A stretch of DNA of 12,763 nucleotides from an uncultured Clostridia bacterium (GCA_934631985.1 CAKTYE010000070.1:1-12763); one strand, 5' to 3'; shown: positions 1 through 7,417, counted from the first letter of the stretch. Numbers and translations: made by a program. Notes: generated by a model from the sequence alone, not told the origin.

Positions 1-2628
1 ATGGAAAAGCCGGACGTGGACGCCATCGAGGGCCTGTCCCCCGCCATCTCCATCGACCAGAAAACCACCAGCCGCAACCCGCGTTCCACCGTGGGTACGG
101 TGACGGAGATCCACGACTATCTCCGCCTGCTGTATGCCCGCATCGGTATTCCGCACTGCCCCAACTGCGGCAAGGAGATCCGCCAGCAGACCATCGACCA
201 GATGGTGGACGCGATCACCACCTACCCCGAAGGGACGCGCATGCAGGTGCTTGCGCCCATCGTCCGCGCCCGCAAGGGCGAGCATGCCAAGCTGCTGGAT
301 GAGGCTCGCAAAAGCGGCTTTGTACGGGTGCGCATCGACGGCGAAATGTATGAGCTGGACGATACCCCCCAGCTGGATAAGAAAAAGAAGCACACCATCG
401 AGCTGGCCATCGACCGACTGATCCTTCGCCCCGGCAAGGAGTTTCGCCAGCGGCTGACCGACTCGCTGGAAACGGCCTGCACCCGCTCCGGGGGACTGGT
501 CATCATGGACCTGTTCGACAAGGGCGAGCTGCTGTTCAGCCAGAACTATGCCTGTCCCGACTGCGGCATCAGCATCGAGGAGCTTGCGCCCCGCATGTTC
601 TCCTTCAACAGCCCCTTCGGCGCATGCCCCACCTGCTCCGGCCTGGGTACGCTGATGAAGATCAGCCCGGACATCCTTTTCCCGGATAAAAAGCTGTCCC
701 TGCGGCAGGGCGCGCTGAACGCCATGGGCTTCAACACGGCAGATGAAAACGGTATTGCGGCGCAGTTCTTCCGCGCCATGGGCGAGAAATACGGCTTCAC
801 CATGGACACCCCGGTGGAGCAGTTTTCTCCGGAGGCCTGGAAGGCCATTCTGTACGGCACGGGCAAGGAAAAGGTGACCATCGCCTACGAAGGGGCCACG
901 GGCCAGGGCTCCTACAGCACGCCGTTTGAGGGCGTGATCCCGACGATTCAGCGGCGCTATGAGGAAACCAGCAGCGATACAATGAAGCAGGCCTATGAGG
1001 AATACATGGCAGAGGAGCTTTGCCCCGACTGCCATGGACAGCGCCTGAAGCCCGAAGCGCTGGCAGTCACCGTGGGCGGGAAAAATCTGGCGGAGGTTTC
1101 TGCCATGAGCATCACGGACTGCCGCGCCTTTTTCCAGGGCCTGACGCTGACAGAGAAGGAGCGCATGATCGCCACGCAGATTTTGAAGGAGATCAACGCG
1201 CGGCTGGGCTTCCTGGTGGACGTGGGCCTGGGCTATCTGACGCTGGGCCGGGCAGCGGCGACGCTTTCCGGCGGCGAGGCCCAGCGTATCCGGCTGGCGA
1301 CACAGATCGGCTCCTCTCTGATGGGCGTGCTGTATATTCTGGATGAGCCGTCCATCGGACTGCATCAGCGGGACAACAACAAGCTGCTGGCGACGCTGAA
1401 GCACCTGCGGGATCAGGGCAATACGCTGATTGTGGTGGAGCATGATGAGGACACCATGTACGCGGCAGACTGGATCGTGGACGTGGGTCCCGGCGCGGGC
1501 ATCCACGGCGGCAAGATCGTGGCGCAGGGTACGGTGGAGGACATCAAGGCCTGCCCGGAAAGCCTGACGGGCCAATACCTTTCCGGGGCAAAGAAAATTG
1601 CCGTACCCGCCAAGCGCCGCAAGCCCACGGGCTGGTTGAAGGTCATCGGCGCGCAGGAGCATAACCTGAAAAACATTGACGTGAAGGTGCCGCTGGGGGT
1701 GCTGTGCTGCGTGACGGGCGTGAGCGGCTCGGGCAAAAGCTCCCTGGTGAACGAGATCCTTTACAAGCATCTTGCCAAGGTGCTGAACCGTGCCAAGACC
1801 CGCCCCGGCAGGTTTGAGCGCATGGAGGGTGTAGAGCAGCTGGACAAGATCATCTGCATCGACCAAAGCCCCATCGGGCGCACACCCCGCAGCAATCCCG
1901 CCACCTACACGGGGCTGTTCGACCTGATCCGCAAGGTGTTTGCCATGAGTCCCGAGGCCAAGGCCCGGGGCTACAAGGAGAACCGCTTCTCCTTCAACGT
2001 GAAGGGCGGACGGTGCGAGGCCTGCTGCGGCGACGGTCTGTTGAAGATCGAGATGCACTTCCTGCCGGATATTTACGTTCCCTGCGAGGTCTGCAAGGGT
2101 CACCGCTACAACCGTGAAACGCTGGAGGTGACCTACAAGGGAAAGAATATTTACGATGTGCTGGAAATGAACGTGGAGGAGGCCATGACCTTCTTCGAGA
2201 ATCATCCGCCCATTCTGCGCAAGTTGGAAACACTCTATGACGTGGGACTGGGCTACATGAAGCTGGGGCAGGCCAGCACGACGCTTTCCGGCGGCGAGGC
2301 CCAGCGCATCAAGCTGGCGACGGAGTTGAGCCGCCGCGCCACGGGCCGCACCATTTATCTGCTGGATGAGCCGACCACCGGCCTGCACATGGCGGACGTA
2401 GACAAGCTCATCAGCGTGCTTCAGCGCCTGACCGATGCGGGCAACAGCGTGCTGGTCATCGAGCATAATCTGGACGTGATCAAGGTGGCGGACTACCTGA
2501 TCGACCTTGGCCCCGAGGGCGGCGACGCAGGCGGTACCATTGTTGCCGCCGGTACGCCGGAGCAGATCTGCAAGTGCAGCAAGTCCTATACAGGCGAATA
2601 TTTGAAGCCCATGCTGGAGCGGAAGTAA
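1..2628 (+). CDS. uvrA: Excinuclease ABC subunit A (UvrA), N-terminus cut by window edge
   Basis: UvrA is the ATP-dependent damage-sensing subunit of UvrABC nucleotide excision repair; it dimerises, loads UvrB on lesions and leaves. The 875 visible residues begin at a Met internal to the family (MEKPDVDAIEGLSPAIS, about residue 68 of E. coli UvrA), so the first Walker A and the true start lie upstream. Visible in order: CxxC at 53/56; zinc-module cysteines 185/188 and 211/214; CPDC at 341; first ABC signature LSGGEAQRIRLATQIG (~422) with Walker B LDEPSIGLH (~447); second Walker A GVSGSGKSS (~573); C-terminal zinc finger C672xxC675-19-C695xxC698; second LSGGEAQRIKLATELS (~762) and LDEPTTGLH (~788). 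The second zinc finger reads CEACCGDG, with Cys where Gln is usual. It ends in a bidirectional terminator shared with the convergent regulator. Identification is certain. Confidence 0.98.
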   Translation: MEKPDVDAIEGLSPAISIDQKTTSRNPRSTVGTVTEIHDYLRLLYARIGIPHCPNCGKEIRQQTIDQMVDAITTYPEGTRMQVLAPIVRARKGEHAKLLDEARKSGFVRVRIDGEMYELDDTPQLDKKKKHTIELAIDRLILRPGKEFRQRLTDSLETACTRSGGLVIMDLFDKGELLFSQNYACPDCGISIEELAPRMFSFNSPFGACPTCSGLGTLMKISPDILFPDKKLSLRQGALNAMGFNTADENGIAAQFFRAMGEKYGFTMDTPVEQFSPEAWKAILYGTGKEKVTIAYEGATGQGSYSTPFEGVIPTIQRRYEETSSDTMKQAYEEYMAEELCPDCHGQRLKPEALAVTVGGKNLAEVSAMSITDCRAFFQGLTLTEKERMIATQILKEINARLGFLVDVGLGYLTLGRAAATLSGGEAQRIRLATQIGSSLMGVLYILDEPSIGLHQRDNNKLLATLKHLRDQGNTLIVVEHDEDTMYAADWIVDVGPGAGIHGGKIVAQGTVEDIKACPESLTGQYLSGAKKIAVPAKRRKPTGWLKVIGAQEHNLKNIDVKVPLGVLCCVTGVSGSGKSSLVNEILYKHLAKVLNRAKTRPGRFERMEGVEQLDKIICIDQSPIGRTPRSNPATYTGLFDLIRKVFAMSPEAKARGYKENRFSFNVKGGRCEACCGDGLLKIEMHFLPDIYVPCEVCKGHRYNRETLEVTYKGKNIYDVLEMNVEEAMTFFENHPPILRKLETLYDVGLGYMKLGQASTTLSGGEAQRIKLATELSRRATGRTIYLLDEPTTGLHMADVDKLISVLQRLTDAGNSVLVIEHNLDVIKVADYLIDLGPEGGDAGGTIVAAGTPEQICKCSKSYTGEYLKPMLERK

Positions 2629-2654
2629 GAAAAACCGGCAGCATGGGAAAAGCA

Positions 2655-2684
2655 CAGCCCCGACCTCCACAGAGGTCGGGGCTG
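2655..2684. terminator. Bidirectional intrinsic terminator between uvrA and the XRE gene
   Basis: A perfect 13-bp GC-rich stem (CAGCCCCGACCTC with its complement) closes a 4-nt CACA loop. A T-run (ATTTTCC) follows a few bases later on the + strand, and CTTTTCCC follows on the - strand. It sits between convergent genes, 26 nt after the uvrA stop and 14 nt past the end of the XRE gene, so it can stop transcription from both sides. Confidence 0.85.
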
Positions 2685-2698
2685 CTGCATTTTCCTAT

Positions 2699-3232
2699 TC
2701 ACCTTTTGCGTGTGACCCAGTTCAGCAGCGGCATGACCAGAAAGATGATCCATCCCGGATGCCACAGGTTGCAGTAGCAGCCCAGCAGCAGATAAATGAT
2801 GGTCACCATCACCGGGTTGCCCAGCAGCCGCAGATAGCCGCGCTCATCATTGGGCAGGTAAAACAGCGGAATGGTCAGAAAAATGATCCACCCCGGGTGC
2901 CACAAATGAAAGGCGAACCCCAGCACCAGATAGATCACCGTCACCAGCAGCAGATAGGGAAAATCCTGCCGGAAGCGGGGACGCACCTCCGCGTCCTTCG
3001 GCGGATCGTAAAAGCTGCCCTCGGGCAGGGGATCCTGCTGCACCAGCGCATCCAGCGAGCAGCCATAGAGCTTCGCCAGCGCCAGCAGATTGTCTGTGTC
3101 GGGGGAGGCCTCCGCTCGTTCCCATTTCGATACGGCCTGACGGCTCACCCCCAGACGGGCCGCCAGCTCCTCCTGGGACAAGTTGTGCTGCTTGCGCAGC
3201 TGGGTCAGCCTTGCGGCAAGCGCTAATGTCAT
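2699..3232 (-). CDS. XRE-family HTH regulator with duplicated C-terminal membrane hairpins
   Basis: A 177-residue protein. Residues ~7-60 form a Cro/C1-type (XRE) DNA-binding domain (LRKQHNLSQEELAARLGVSR followed by QAVSKWERAEASPD), the common Firmicutes layout. A short polar linker (~62-90) leads to two hydrophobic modules, each with a long helix, the signature LWHPGWIIFL and then PL: once near 107-125 and again near 150-168. The second half is thus an internal duplication of about 40 residues. It is likely a membrane-anchored or membrane-sensing transcription regulator; the ligand is unknown. The start is fixed by AGGAGG (complement of 3239-3244) six bases before ATG. It is divergent from the membrane-protein operon at 3458, a common arrangement for a regulator and its target; that link is inference. 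Confidence 0.88.
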   Translation of the reverse strand: MTLALAARLTQLRKQHNLSQEELAARLGVSRQAVSKWERAEASPDTDNLLALAKLYGCSLDALVQQDPLPEGSFYDPPKDAEVRPRFRQDFPYLLLVTVIYLVLGFAFHLWHPGWIIFLTIPLFYLPNDERGYLRLLGNPVMVTIIYLLLGCYCNLWHPGWIIFLVMPLLNWVTRKR

Positions 3233-3261
3233 AAGCTTCCTCCTGTATGTTGGATAGGCTT

Positions 3262-3270
3262 ATTGTAGCA
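3262..3270 (-). promoter_or_regulatory. Extended -10 promoter of the XRE gene
   Basis: Read on the - strand this is TGCTACAAT, an extended -10 (TGn plus TACAAT) 29 nt upstream of the XRE start codon. No convincing -35 hexamer lies at the usual distance, which fits extended -10 promoters. Confidence 0.5.
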
Positions 3271-3314
3271 CAGTTGGGCCTGCCGCGCCAGCAGCTTCTG
3301 TTTGCAAACCGCCG

Positions 3315-3333
3315 CCGCAACCAAAGGTTGCGG
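3315..3333. promoter_or_regulatory. Perfect 19-nt palindrome between divergent promoters, candidate operator
   Basis: CCGCAACCAAAGGTTGCGG is a perfect inverted repeat (8-bp arms, AAA centre) lying about 45 bp from the XRE -10 and 60 bp from the -35 of the divergent operon. It has no T-tail suited to a terminator. XRE repressors bind palindromes of this kind, so an autoregulatory operator is plausible but unproven. A direct repeat GCCTGCCGCGC (3278-3288 and 3363-3373), with an inverted GGCAGGC at 3405-3411, also lies in this spacer. Confidence 0.35.
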
Positions 3334-3393
3334 AAAAACCAGGGTGCCTCCTGCCGAAAAATGCCTGCCGCGCTGCCACGTTTTGTGAAACAT

Positions 3394-3422
3394 TTGCAAT
3401 TCCCGGCAGGCTTCGATATAAT
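3394..3422 (+). promoter_or_regulatory. Sigma-A type promoter of the membrane protein operon
   Basis: TTGCAA (3394-3399), a 17-nt spacer and a consensus TATAAT (3417-3422). It lies 35 nt upstream of the ATG at 3458 and probably drives the four-gene operon up to the terminator at 6822. Confidence 0.8.
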
Positions 3423-3457
3423 AGCGGTAGTTTCATGAAGGTAGGAGGATTTTCCGC

Positions 3458-4303
3458 ATGAAGATCGGGCGGATCGTTGGACGTGCCTGGCAGGCTTACC
3501 GGGCGCATTGGTCGGATTTGATGCAGGGGCTTTTGTTGCAGCTTGTGGTGTGCCTGATGGCGCTGGCCCCCCTGCTTTTCCTTTCAAAGGCGGAGACGAC
3601 TCCGCTGGCGCTGCTGTCCCCGGTGCTTTTTGTGCTGCTGGGGCTGCCCCTTCGGCAGAACGCAGCACTAGGCTTGAAGCGCACCCTGGCAGGCGAGCGC
3701 TTTACCACCCCGGCGCTGGTCTCCTTTGACCATTATGGCGGGAAGCTGGTCAGCGGCTTGCACACGGGGCTTTGGCTGCTGGTGTGGGCGCTGCCCTGTC
3801 TGGCTATCACCGTTGCGTTCCAGCTGGCCTATCAGGGCATGGTGGATGCTTTCACGCTGATGCGGTTCTTCATGGATCTGGGCGGCGGCAAGTTCACCGT
3901 GGGCATCGTGGTGGCGCTGGGCATCTATGCCCTGACGCTGGTGCTGGTGCTGGTGGGCATGGCGTTCTGCTCCTGGCGGCGGCACGGTCGCGCACAGGGG
4001 CTTTCCCGCAAGGCTGCCAAGGAGCATCGCGGCAAGCTGATGGTGGTGAACCTGATCGGCGCGCTGACCTTCGTTCCCTTCCTGGCGGTTGTGGTCATCA
4101 TCAGCCACGGATACCTGTCCCAGCTGGTCGCCGCCTTGAGCAGCTTCGCCACCGGGAACGTAACGCTGCCCCCGCTGACGGGCAATCTCTGGCTGATCGC
4201 TGCGGCCTTCGTTGTGTTGTTCCTGCCCCTTGCGCCCCTGAAGGCGCTGCTGCCTGCCGCCTTTGCGCAGACCCTTGCGGAGGAAAAGCATCATGAGGCT
4301 TGA
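3458..4303 (+). CDS. Multi-pass membrane protein of unknown function
   Basis: A 281-residue, strongly hydrophobic protein. Six likely membrane helices can be read at about residues 20-43, 47-63, 97-120, 148-170, 194-216 and 243-265, with basic loops such as SWRRHGRAQGLSRKAAKEHR (168-187) suggesting cytoplasmic sides. The N-terminus MKIGRIVGRAWQAYR is basic and amphipathic, reminiscent of DUF975/glycerophosphodiester-phosphodiesterase-type membrane domains, but I do not recognise the family with certainty and see no catalytic motif. The start is supported by GTAGGAGG ahead of the ATG and by the promoter at 3394-3422. It overlaps the next gene by 11 nt, so they are translationally linked. It could be a transporter component, a membrane organiser or the target of the adjacent XRE regulator. 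Confidence 0.85.
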   Translation: MKIGRIVGRAWQAYRAHWSDLMQGLLLQLVVCLMALAPLLFLSKAETTPLALLSPVLFVLLGLPLRQNAALGLKRTLAGERFTTPALVSFDHYGGKLVSGLHTGLWLLVWALPCLAITVAFQLAYQGMVDAFTLMRFFMDLGGGKFTVGIVVALGIYALTLVLVLVGMAFCSWRRHGRAQGLSRKAAKEHRGKLMVVNLIGALTFVPFLAVVVIISHGYLSQLVAALSSFATGNVTLPPLTGNLWLIAAAFVVLFLPLAPLKALLPAAFAQTLAEEKHHEA

Positions 4304-5024
4304 TCGCTGGCTGACCACGCTGGGCATGGGCAGCCGTTCCGAGGTGCAGCGGCTCATTCGATCCGGCAAGGTGACGGCGGCAGGCGAGACGGTGCGCGAC
4401 CCAGGCCGGGATTTTCCCCCCGAGACCACGCCGCTCATTGTGCGCGGCGAGTCGGTGGACGGGCGGCTGACCCGGCATGTGATGCTGCACAAGCCTGCGG
4501 GGCTGCTCACCGCCGCACGGGATAAAAAGCAGCCCACCGTCATGGACATTTTCCCCGCATGCTATGCCGCCATGGGCTGCATGCCTGTAGGCCGCCTGGA
4601 CAAGGACACCACGGGGCTGCTGCTGCTGACCACCGATGGCGAGCTGAATCACCGCCTGCTGTCACCCCGGCGGCATGTTTGGAAGACCTATGAGGCCGAG
4701 GTGGACGGCCCGCTTTCCGCTGCCGATGTGGAGGCCTTTGCGCAGGGCATCCCCCTGAGCGACTTCACGGCCCTCCCGGCAGAGCTGGAAATCCTCTCCT
4801 CCGGGCCGCTGTCCGCAGTGGCGCGGGTGCGGGTGCATGAGGGCAAGTTCCACCAGATCAAGCGCATGTTTGAAGCCCGGGAACGCGCGGTGGTGCGGCT
4901 CTCCCGGCTGACCTTCGGCTCCTTGACGCTGGACCCTGCCCTGGAGCCGGGTGCATGGCGGGAGCTGACGGCGCAGGAGATTGCCGCGCTTTATCAGGAC
5001 GCGGACATGGAGGCGAAGCAATGA
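4293..5024 (+). CDS. rsuA: RsuA-family 16S rRNA pseudouridine synthase
   Basis: It isomerises a specific uridine of 16S rRNA to pseudouridine (U516 in E. coli RsuA). The 243 residues comprise an N-terminal S4 RNA-binding domain (1-60, MRLDRWLTTLGMGSRSEVQR) and a catalytic core with HKPAGLLTAARD (66-77), the signature GRLDKDTTGLLLLTTDGELN (100-119) with catalytic Asp103, and EGKFHQIKRMF (183-193). A frame-open upstream ATG at 4263 was rejected: the ATG at 4293 has GGAGG (4279-4283) nine bases upstream and gives the canonical S4 start. The gene overlaps the preceding one by 11 nt and the next by 4 nt (ATGA). RsuA is favoured over RluB by the compact length and linker, but exact target specificity is inferred. 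Confidence 0.93.
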   Translation: MRLDRWLTTLGMGSRSEVQRLIRSGKVTAAGETVRDPGRDFPPETTPLIVRGESVDGRLTRHVMLHKPAGLLTAARDKKQPTVMDIFPACYAAMGCMPVGRLDKDTTGLLLLTTDGELNHRLLSPRRHVWKTYEAEVDGPLSAADVEAFAQGIPLSDFTALPAELEILSSGPLSAVARVRVHEGKFHQIKRMFEARERAVVRLSRLTFGSLTLDPALEPGAWRELTAQEIAALYQDADMEAKQ

Positions 5025-5629
5025 ACGATCAGTATTACACCCGGGAGCCTGCCAGCGCCTCCCATCCCGTAAGCTGCACGGTGCTTTTCCGCGGACACAG
5101 CCTGCGCTTTGAGACGGACGCCGGGGTGTTCTCCAAGGGCGAGCTGGATCAGGGAACGGCGCTGCTGCTGGAAGCCCTTCCGCCGCTGCATGGCGCGGTG
5201 CTTGACCTGGGCTGCGGCTGGGGGCCGGTAGGCATTTCCCTGAAAAAGGACGATCCCGCCTTACAGGTGACCATGGTGGACGTGAATCTGCGGGCGCTGG
5301 CCCTCTCCGAAAAAAATGCCCGGCAGAACGGCGTTCAGGCCGAGCTGCTGGAAAGTGACGGCTTTTCCGCTTTGACAGGGCGGCGCTTTGATTGGGTGAT
5401 TACCAACCCGCCCATCCGCGCAGGCAAGCAGGTGATCTATCAGATGTTCGCTGACGCTGCAGCCTGCCTGAACCCCGGCGGCGGGCTGTGCCTGGTCATT
5501 CGCAAGCAGCAGGGCGCAGAAAGCTGCGTCAGGTATCTGAAAACGCTTTTCGCACAGGTGGAACCCCTGAAAAAATCCGGCGGCTTCTGGGTGCTGTGCG
5601 CCCGGGAGCCCCTAGCAAAGGAAGGCTGA
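5021..5629 (+). CDS. RsmC/YbxB-like class I SAM-dependent methyltransferase
   Basis: A 202-residue Rossmann-fold methyltransferase. The S-adenosylmethionine loop VLDLGCGWGPVG lies at 60-71, the acidic residue ending beta-2 is Asp87 (MVDVN), and the catalytic NPPIRAG motif is at 129-135, followed by a K-rich C-terminal strand. NPP plus RAG is typical of the RsmC/YbxB group, which methylates the N2 position of guanine in rRNA (RsmC: G1207 of 16S). The protein matches the single-domain form rather than the two-domain E. coli RsmC. The start is the ATG of an ATGA junction with the pseudouridine synthase; the upstream in-frame ATG at 4955 lies inside that gene. The neighbour also modifies 16S rRNA, which supports an rRNA-modification role. 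Exact target not provable here. Confidence 0.9.
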   Translation: MNDQYYTREPASASHPVSCTVLFRGHSLRFETDAGVFSKGELDQGTALLLEALPPLHGAVLDLGCGWGPVGISLKKDDPALQVTMVDVNLRALALSEKNARQNGVQAELLESDGFSALTGRRFDWVITNPPIRAGKQVIYQMFADAAACLNPGGGLCLVIRKQQGAESCVRYLKTLFAQVEPLKKSGGFWVLCAREPLAKEG

Positions 5630-5631
5630 CC

Positions 5632-6801
5632 ATGTTTAGCAAAGAGTATTTTGACGCAGGCATTTACCGCATGGGAACTCACTGCACCAAGTGGGACGGC
5701 ATGCGCGAGGAACACGGGGAGGGCATGCTTCCCCTGTGGGTGGCGGACATGGATTTTCCCAGCCCGCCCGCCGTACAGCGCGCGTTGCTGGCCCGTGCGG
5801 CCCACGGCACCTATGGCTACACCGAAAAGAGCAACGACGACGCCCAGGCGCTCATTGGCTTCTGGAAGCGCCGCCATCATGCGGACATTACCCCGAAGGA
5901 TCTGATCATGCTTCCCGGCGTGGTGACGGGCATCCGCACGGCGCTGCTGGCGCTGACCCAGCCCGGCGACGGCGTGATCATTCAGACCCCGGTCTATGGG
6001 CCGTTCCGCTCCTCGGTGAACCTGACGGGACGCAAGCTGATGGAAAATCCGCTGGTGCGCCGCGCAGACGGCGGCTATGACATGAACCTTGCGCATTTGG
6101 AGGAGCTGCTGAAGGCAGGCGCAAAGGCCATGGTGCTGTGCAACCCGCACAACCCGGTCTCCCGGCTGTGGCGCAGGGAGGAGCTGACGGCGCTGTGCGA
6201 GCTGCTAGCTCGGTATGACGTGCTGCTGATCTCCGATGAAATTCACGCCGACTTTGCCTATGCCCCCGGAGAATTCGTTTCCTGCCTGAACGTAGCGAAG
6301 GGCCGCTTTGTGACCCTGTGCGCCGCCAGCAAGACCTTCAACCTGGCGGGCCTGGAGCAGGCCACCATGGTCTGCCGGGACATGGGCATGCAGGAGAAGC
6401 TCAAGGCACAGCTCGTCATGGCTGGTGTGGGCAGCGGCAACATTTTCGCGCTGGAAGCTACCCGTGCGGCCTATAACGAGGGCGACGCATGGCTGGATGA
6501 TCTGCTGACCTATCTGAACGGCAACCGCCGCCTGCTGGCGGAGCTGGTGCAGGAGCATCTGCCCAAGGCGATGCTGACCCCTATGGAGGCCACCTATCTG
6601 GGCTGGCTGGATCTGCGGGCTTACGGCTTCACCTGTGAGCAGCTGACAGAAATGACCCACAAGGCGGGCGTTATGTTTACCTCCGGCACAGCGTTCGGCG
6701 CAGAGGGCGAGGGCTTCCTGCGGGTGAATATCGGCTGTCCCGCGGCGCAGCTGGAGGAAGGCATTCTGCGCCTGAAGGTAGCGCTGGAAACTGCGGAGTA
6801 A
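5632..6801 (+). CDS. MalY/PatB-type PLP-dependent C-S lyase / aminotransferase
   Basis: A 389-residue fold-type I PLP enzyme. MalY/PatB relatives cleave the carbon-sulfur bond of cystathionine or cysteine conjugates, giving pyruvate, ammonia and a thiol. Visible: LPLWVADMDFPSPPAV near 33-48, the YGYT turn near 61, CNPHNP (170-175), SDEIHADF with PLP-binding Asp202, and SKTFNLAGLEQ with Schiff-base Lys234. Where the family normally reads NPHNPVGR, this protein reads NPHNPVSR (Ser176). The start at 5632 follows AAAGGAAGG and the previous stop by 2 nt; the longer frame from 5488 lies inside the methyltransferase and was rejected. It is the last gene before a strong terminator. Cystathionine beta-lyase is most likely; a true aminotransferase is the alternative. 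Confidence 0.93.
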   Translation: MFSKEYFDAGIYRMGTHCTKWDGMREEHGEGMLPLWVADMDFPSPPAVQRALLARAAHGTYGYTEKSNDDAQALIGFWKRRHHADITPKDLIMLPGVVTGIRTALLALTQPGDGVIIQTPVYGPFRSSVNLTGRKLMENPLVRRADGGYDMNLAHLEELLKAGAKAMVLCNPHNPVSRLWRREELTALCELLARYDVLLISDEIHADFAYAPGEFVSCLNVAKGRFVTLCAASKTFNLAGLEQATMVCRDMGMQEKLKAQLVMAGVGSGNIFALEATRAAYNEGDAWLDDLLTYLNGNRRLLAELVQEHLPKAMLTPMEATYLGWLDLRAYGFTCEQLTEMTHKAGVMFTSGTAFGAEGEGFLRVNIGCPAAQLEEGILRLKVALETAE

Positions 6802-6821
6802 AAGAACATTATAAAAAGCAC

Positions 6822-6864
6822 CGAGCGCTTGCAGTGAGAAAAAAGCTGCAAGCGCTCGATTTTA
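6822..6864 (+). terminator. Intrinsic terminator of the operon
   Basis: A 13-bp perfect stem (CGAGCGCTTGCAG, 6822-6834; complement 6846-6858) with an A-rich 11-nt loop and a following ATTTTAT run, 20 nt after the aminotransferase stop. Confidence 0.9.
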
Positions 6865-6904
6865 TATTGAATGCTGATCGAAAGCAGAACAAGAATCAAG
6901 CAGC

Positions 6905-6975
6905 AAACTCCCCGCCCCAAAAGCCTCCCCTGAAAGGGTGAGGTGGCCCGAAGGGACGGAGAGGTTCCGTCCCGC
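6905..6975. repeat. REP-like intergenic repeat with two hairpins
   Basis: GC-rich non-coding block with two successive hairpins: CCTCCCCT/AGGGTGAGG with one bulged base (6924-6943) and a perfect 8-bp stem GGGACGGA/TCCGTCCC around GAGGT (6953-6973). The wording (GCCTCCCCTGAAAGGG, then GGTGGCCCGAAGGGACGGAG) resembles repeats dispersed many times in genomes of gut Clostridia; only one copy is in this window, so repetition cannot be shown here. Confidence 0.55.
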
Positions 6976-6984
6976 CATACAAAA

Positions 6985-7021
6985 AAGGAGCGCACTCTCA
7001 ACTTCGGGAGAGCGCTCCTCA
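6985..7021 (-). terminator. Intrinsic terminator of the short SH3b gene
   Basis: On the - strand a GGAGCGCTCTC / GAGAGTGCGCTCC stem (two-base bulge, loop CCGAAGTT) is followed immediately by a run of six Ts. It lies about 65 nt past the stop of the - strand gene at 7086-7385. Confidence 0.85.
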
Positions 7022-7085
7022 AATTCTTATTTTCAAGACAATCCGTTTTACGGCTCCAATATATCACGCCAATTTTCAGGGAAAC

Positions 7086-7385
7086 CTAGCCTGCGATAGG
7101 CTGCTTTCGGCAATACAGCGGACCGCCACCAATGACCGTACCAGTTCCAAGATAGGCCCCGCCACCAGTAGAACCGCCACTCTGCTCATCCAGATAAACG
7201 GACATCATGTATCCAGTGTATGTGTTATAGGTCATATACGACCAAGTACCAGACTTAGTACCCGTTACAGTCGCACCGTGTGGAACTCGAATGACGATTC
7301 CATCATTTGTACTGGGACCAGAGCGCATATTGACAGACCCACCAGTTCCACCATTGTTGTAAGCGTTGACAGTATAATTTGCCAT
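7086..7385 (-). CDS. Short SH3b cell-wall-binding protein, second SH3b repeat truncated
   Basis: A 99-residue protein. Residues ~5-67 are one bacterial SH3 domain: VNAYNNGGTGGSVNMRSGPS, then a central RVPHGATVTGT and the closing TYTGYMMSVYL, which are standard SH3b landmarks. A Gly-rich linker (69-82) leads to VIGGGPLYCRKQPIAG, which looks like the opening strand of a second SH3b repeat but is cut by a stop. SH3b domains bind peptidoglycan cross-bridges or stems. There is no signal peptide: the ATG is fixed by AAGGAG about 10 nt upstream and the protein starts MANYTV. Such signal-less SH3b proteins are typical of phage lysins/virion parts or of non-classical export. The DNA just upstream is shared with the amidase gene at 10445. 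Wall binding is well supported; biological role is unknown. Confidence 0.75.
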   Translation of the reverse strand: MANYTVNAYNNGGTGGSVNMRSGPSTNDGIVIRVPHGATVTGTKSGTWSYMTYNTYTGYMMSVYLDEQSGGSTGGGAYLGTGTVIGGGPLYCRKQPIAG

Positions 7386-7417
7386 TTCTTTATTCTCCTT
7401 ATTTTTCAGCTAAGGTT

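Noticed and set aside
1..3. ATG at base 1 as the real start of UvrA
   Set aside because: The Met is internal to the conserved MEKPDVD motif; the first Walker A and about 67 residues are missing, so the gene continues outside the window.
4263..4292. Upstream start for the pseudouridine synthase
   Set aside because: It adds MRRPLRRKSI with no ribosome site; the ATG at 4293 has GGAGG and gives the standard S4 domain start.
3668..4652. Long open frames on the - strand opposite the membrane protein and RsuA genes
   Set aside because: Low-complexity His/Gln/Arg-rich translations typical of antisense frames in GC-rich genes; no ribosome site, and the + strand genes are well supported.
6142..6162. 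NPVSR instead of NPVGR in the aminotransferase as a sign of inactivity
   Set aside because: The PLP lysine, the pyridine-binding Asp and the Asn of CNPHNP are all intact, so a single Gly-to-Ser change is weak evidence.
5440..6660. Long - strand frames opposite the aminotransferase
   Set aside because: Antisense shadows of a clearly coding PLP enzyme with its own start and operon position.
6621..7067. - strand frame across the terminators and REP-like block
   Set aside because: It runs through two hairpins and the aminotransferase end; composition is that of non-coding repeat DNA.
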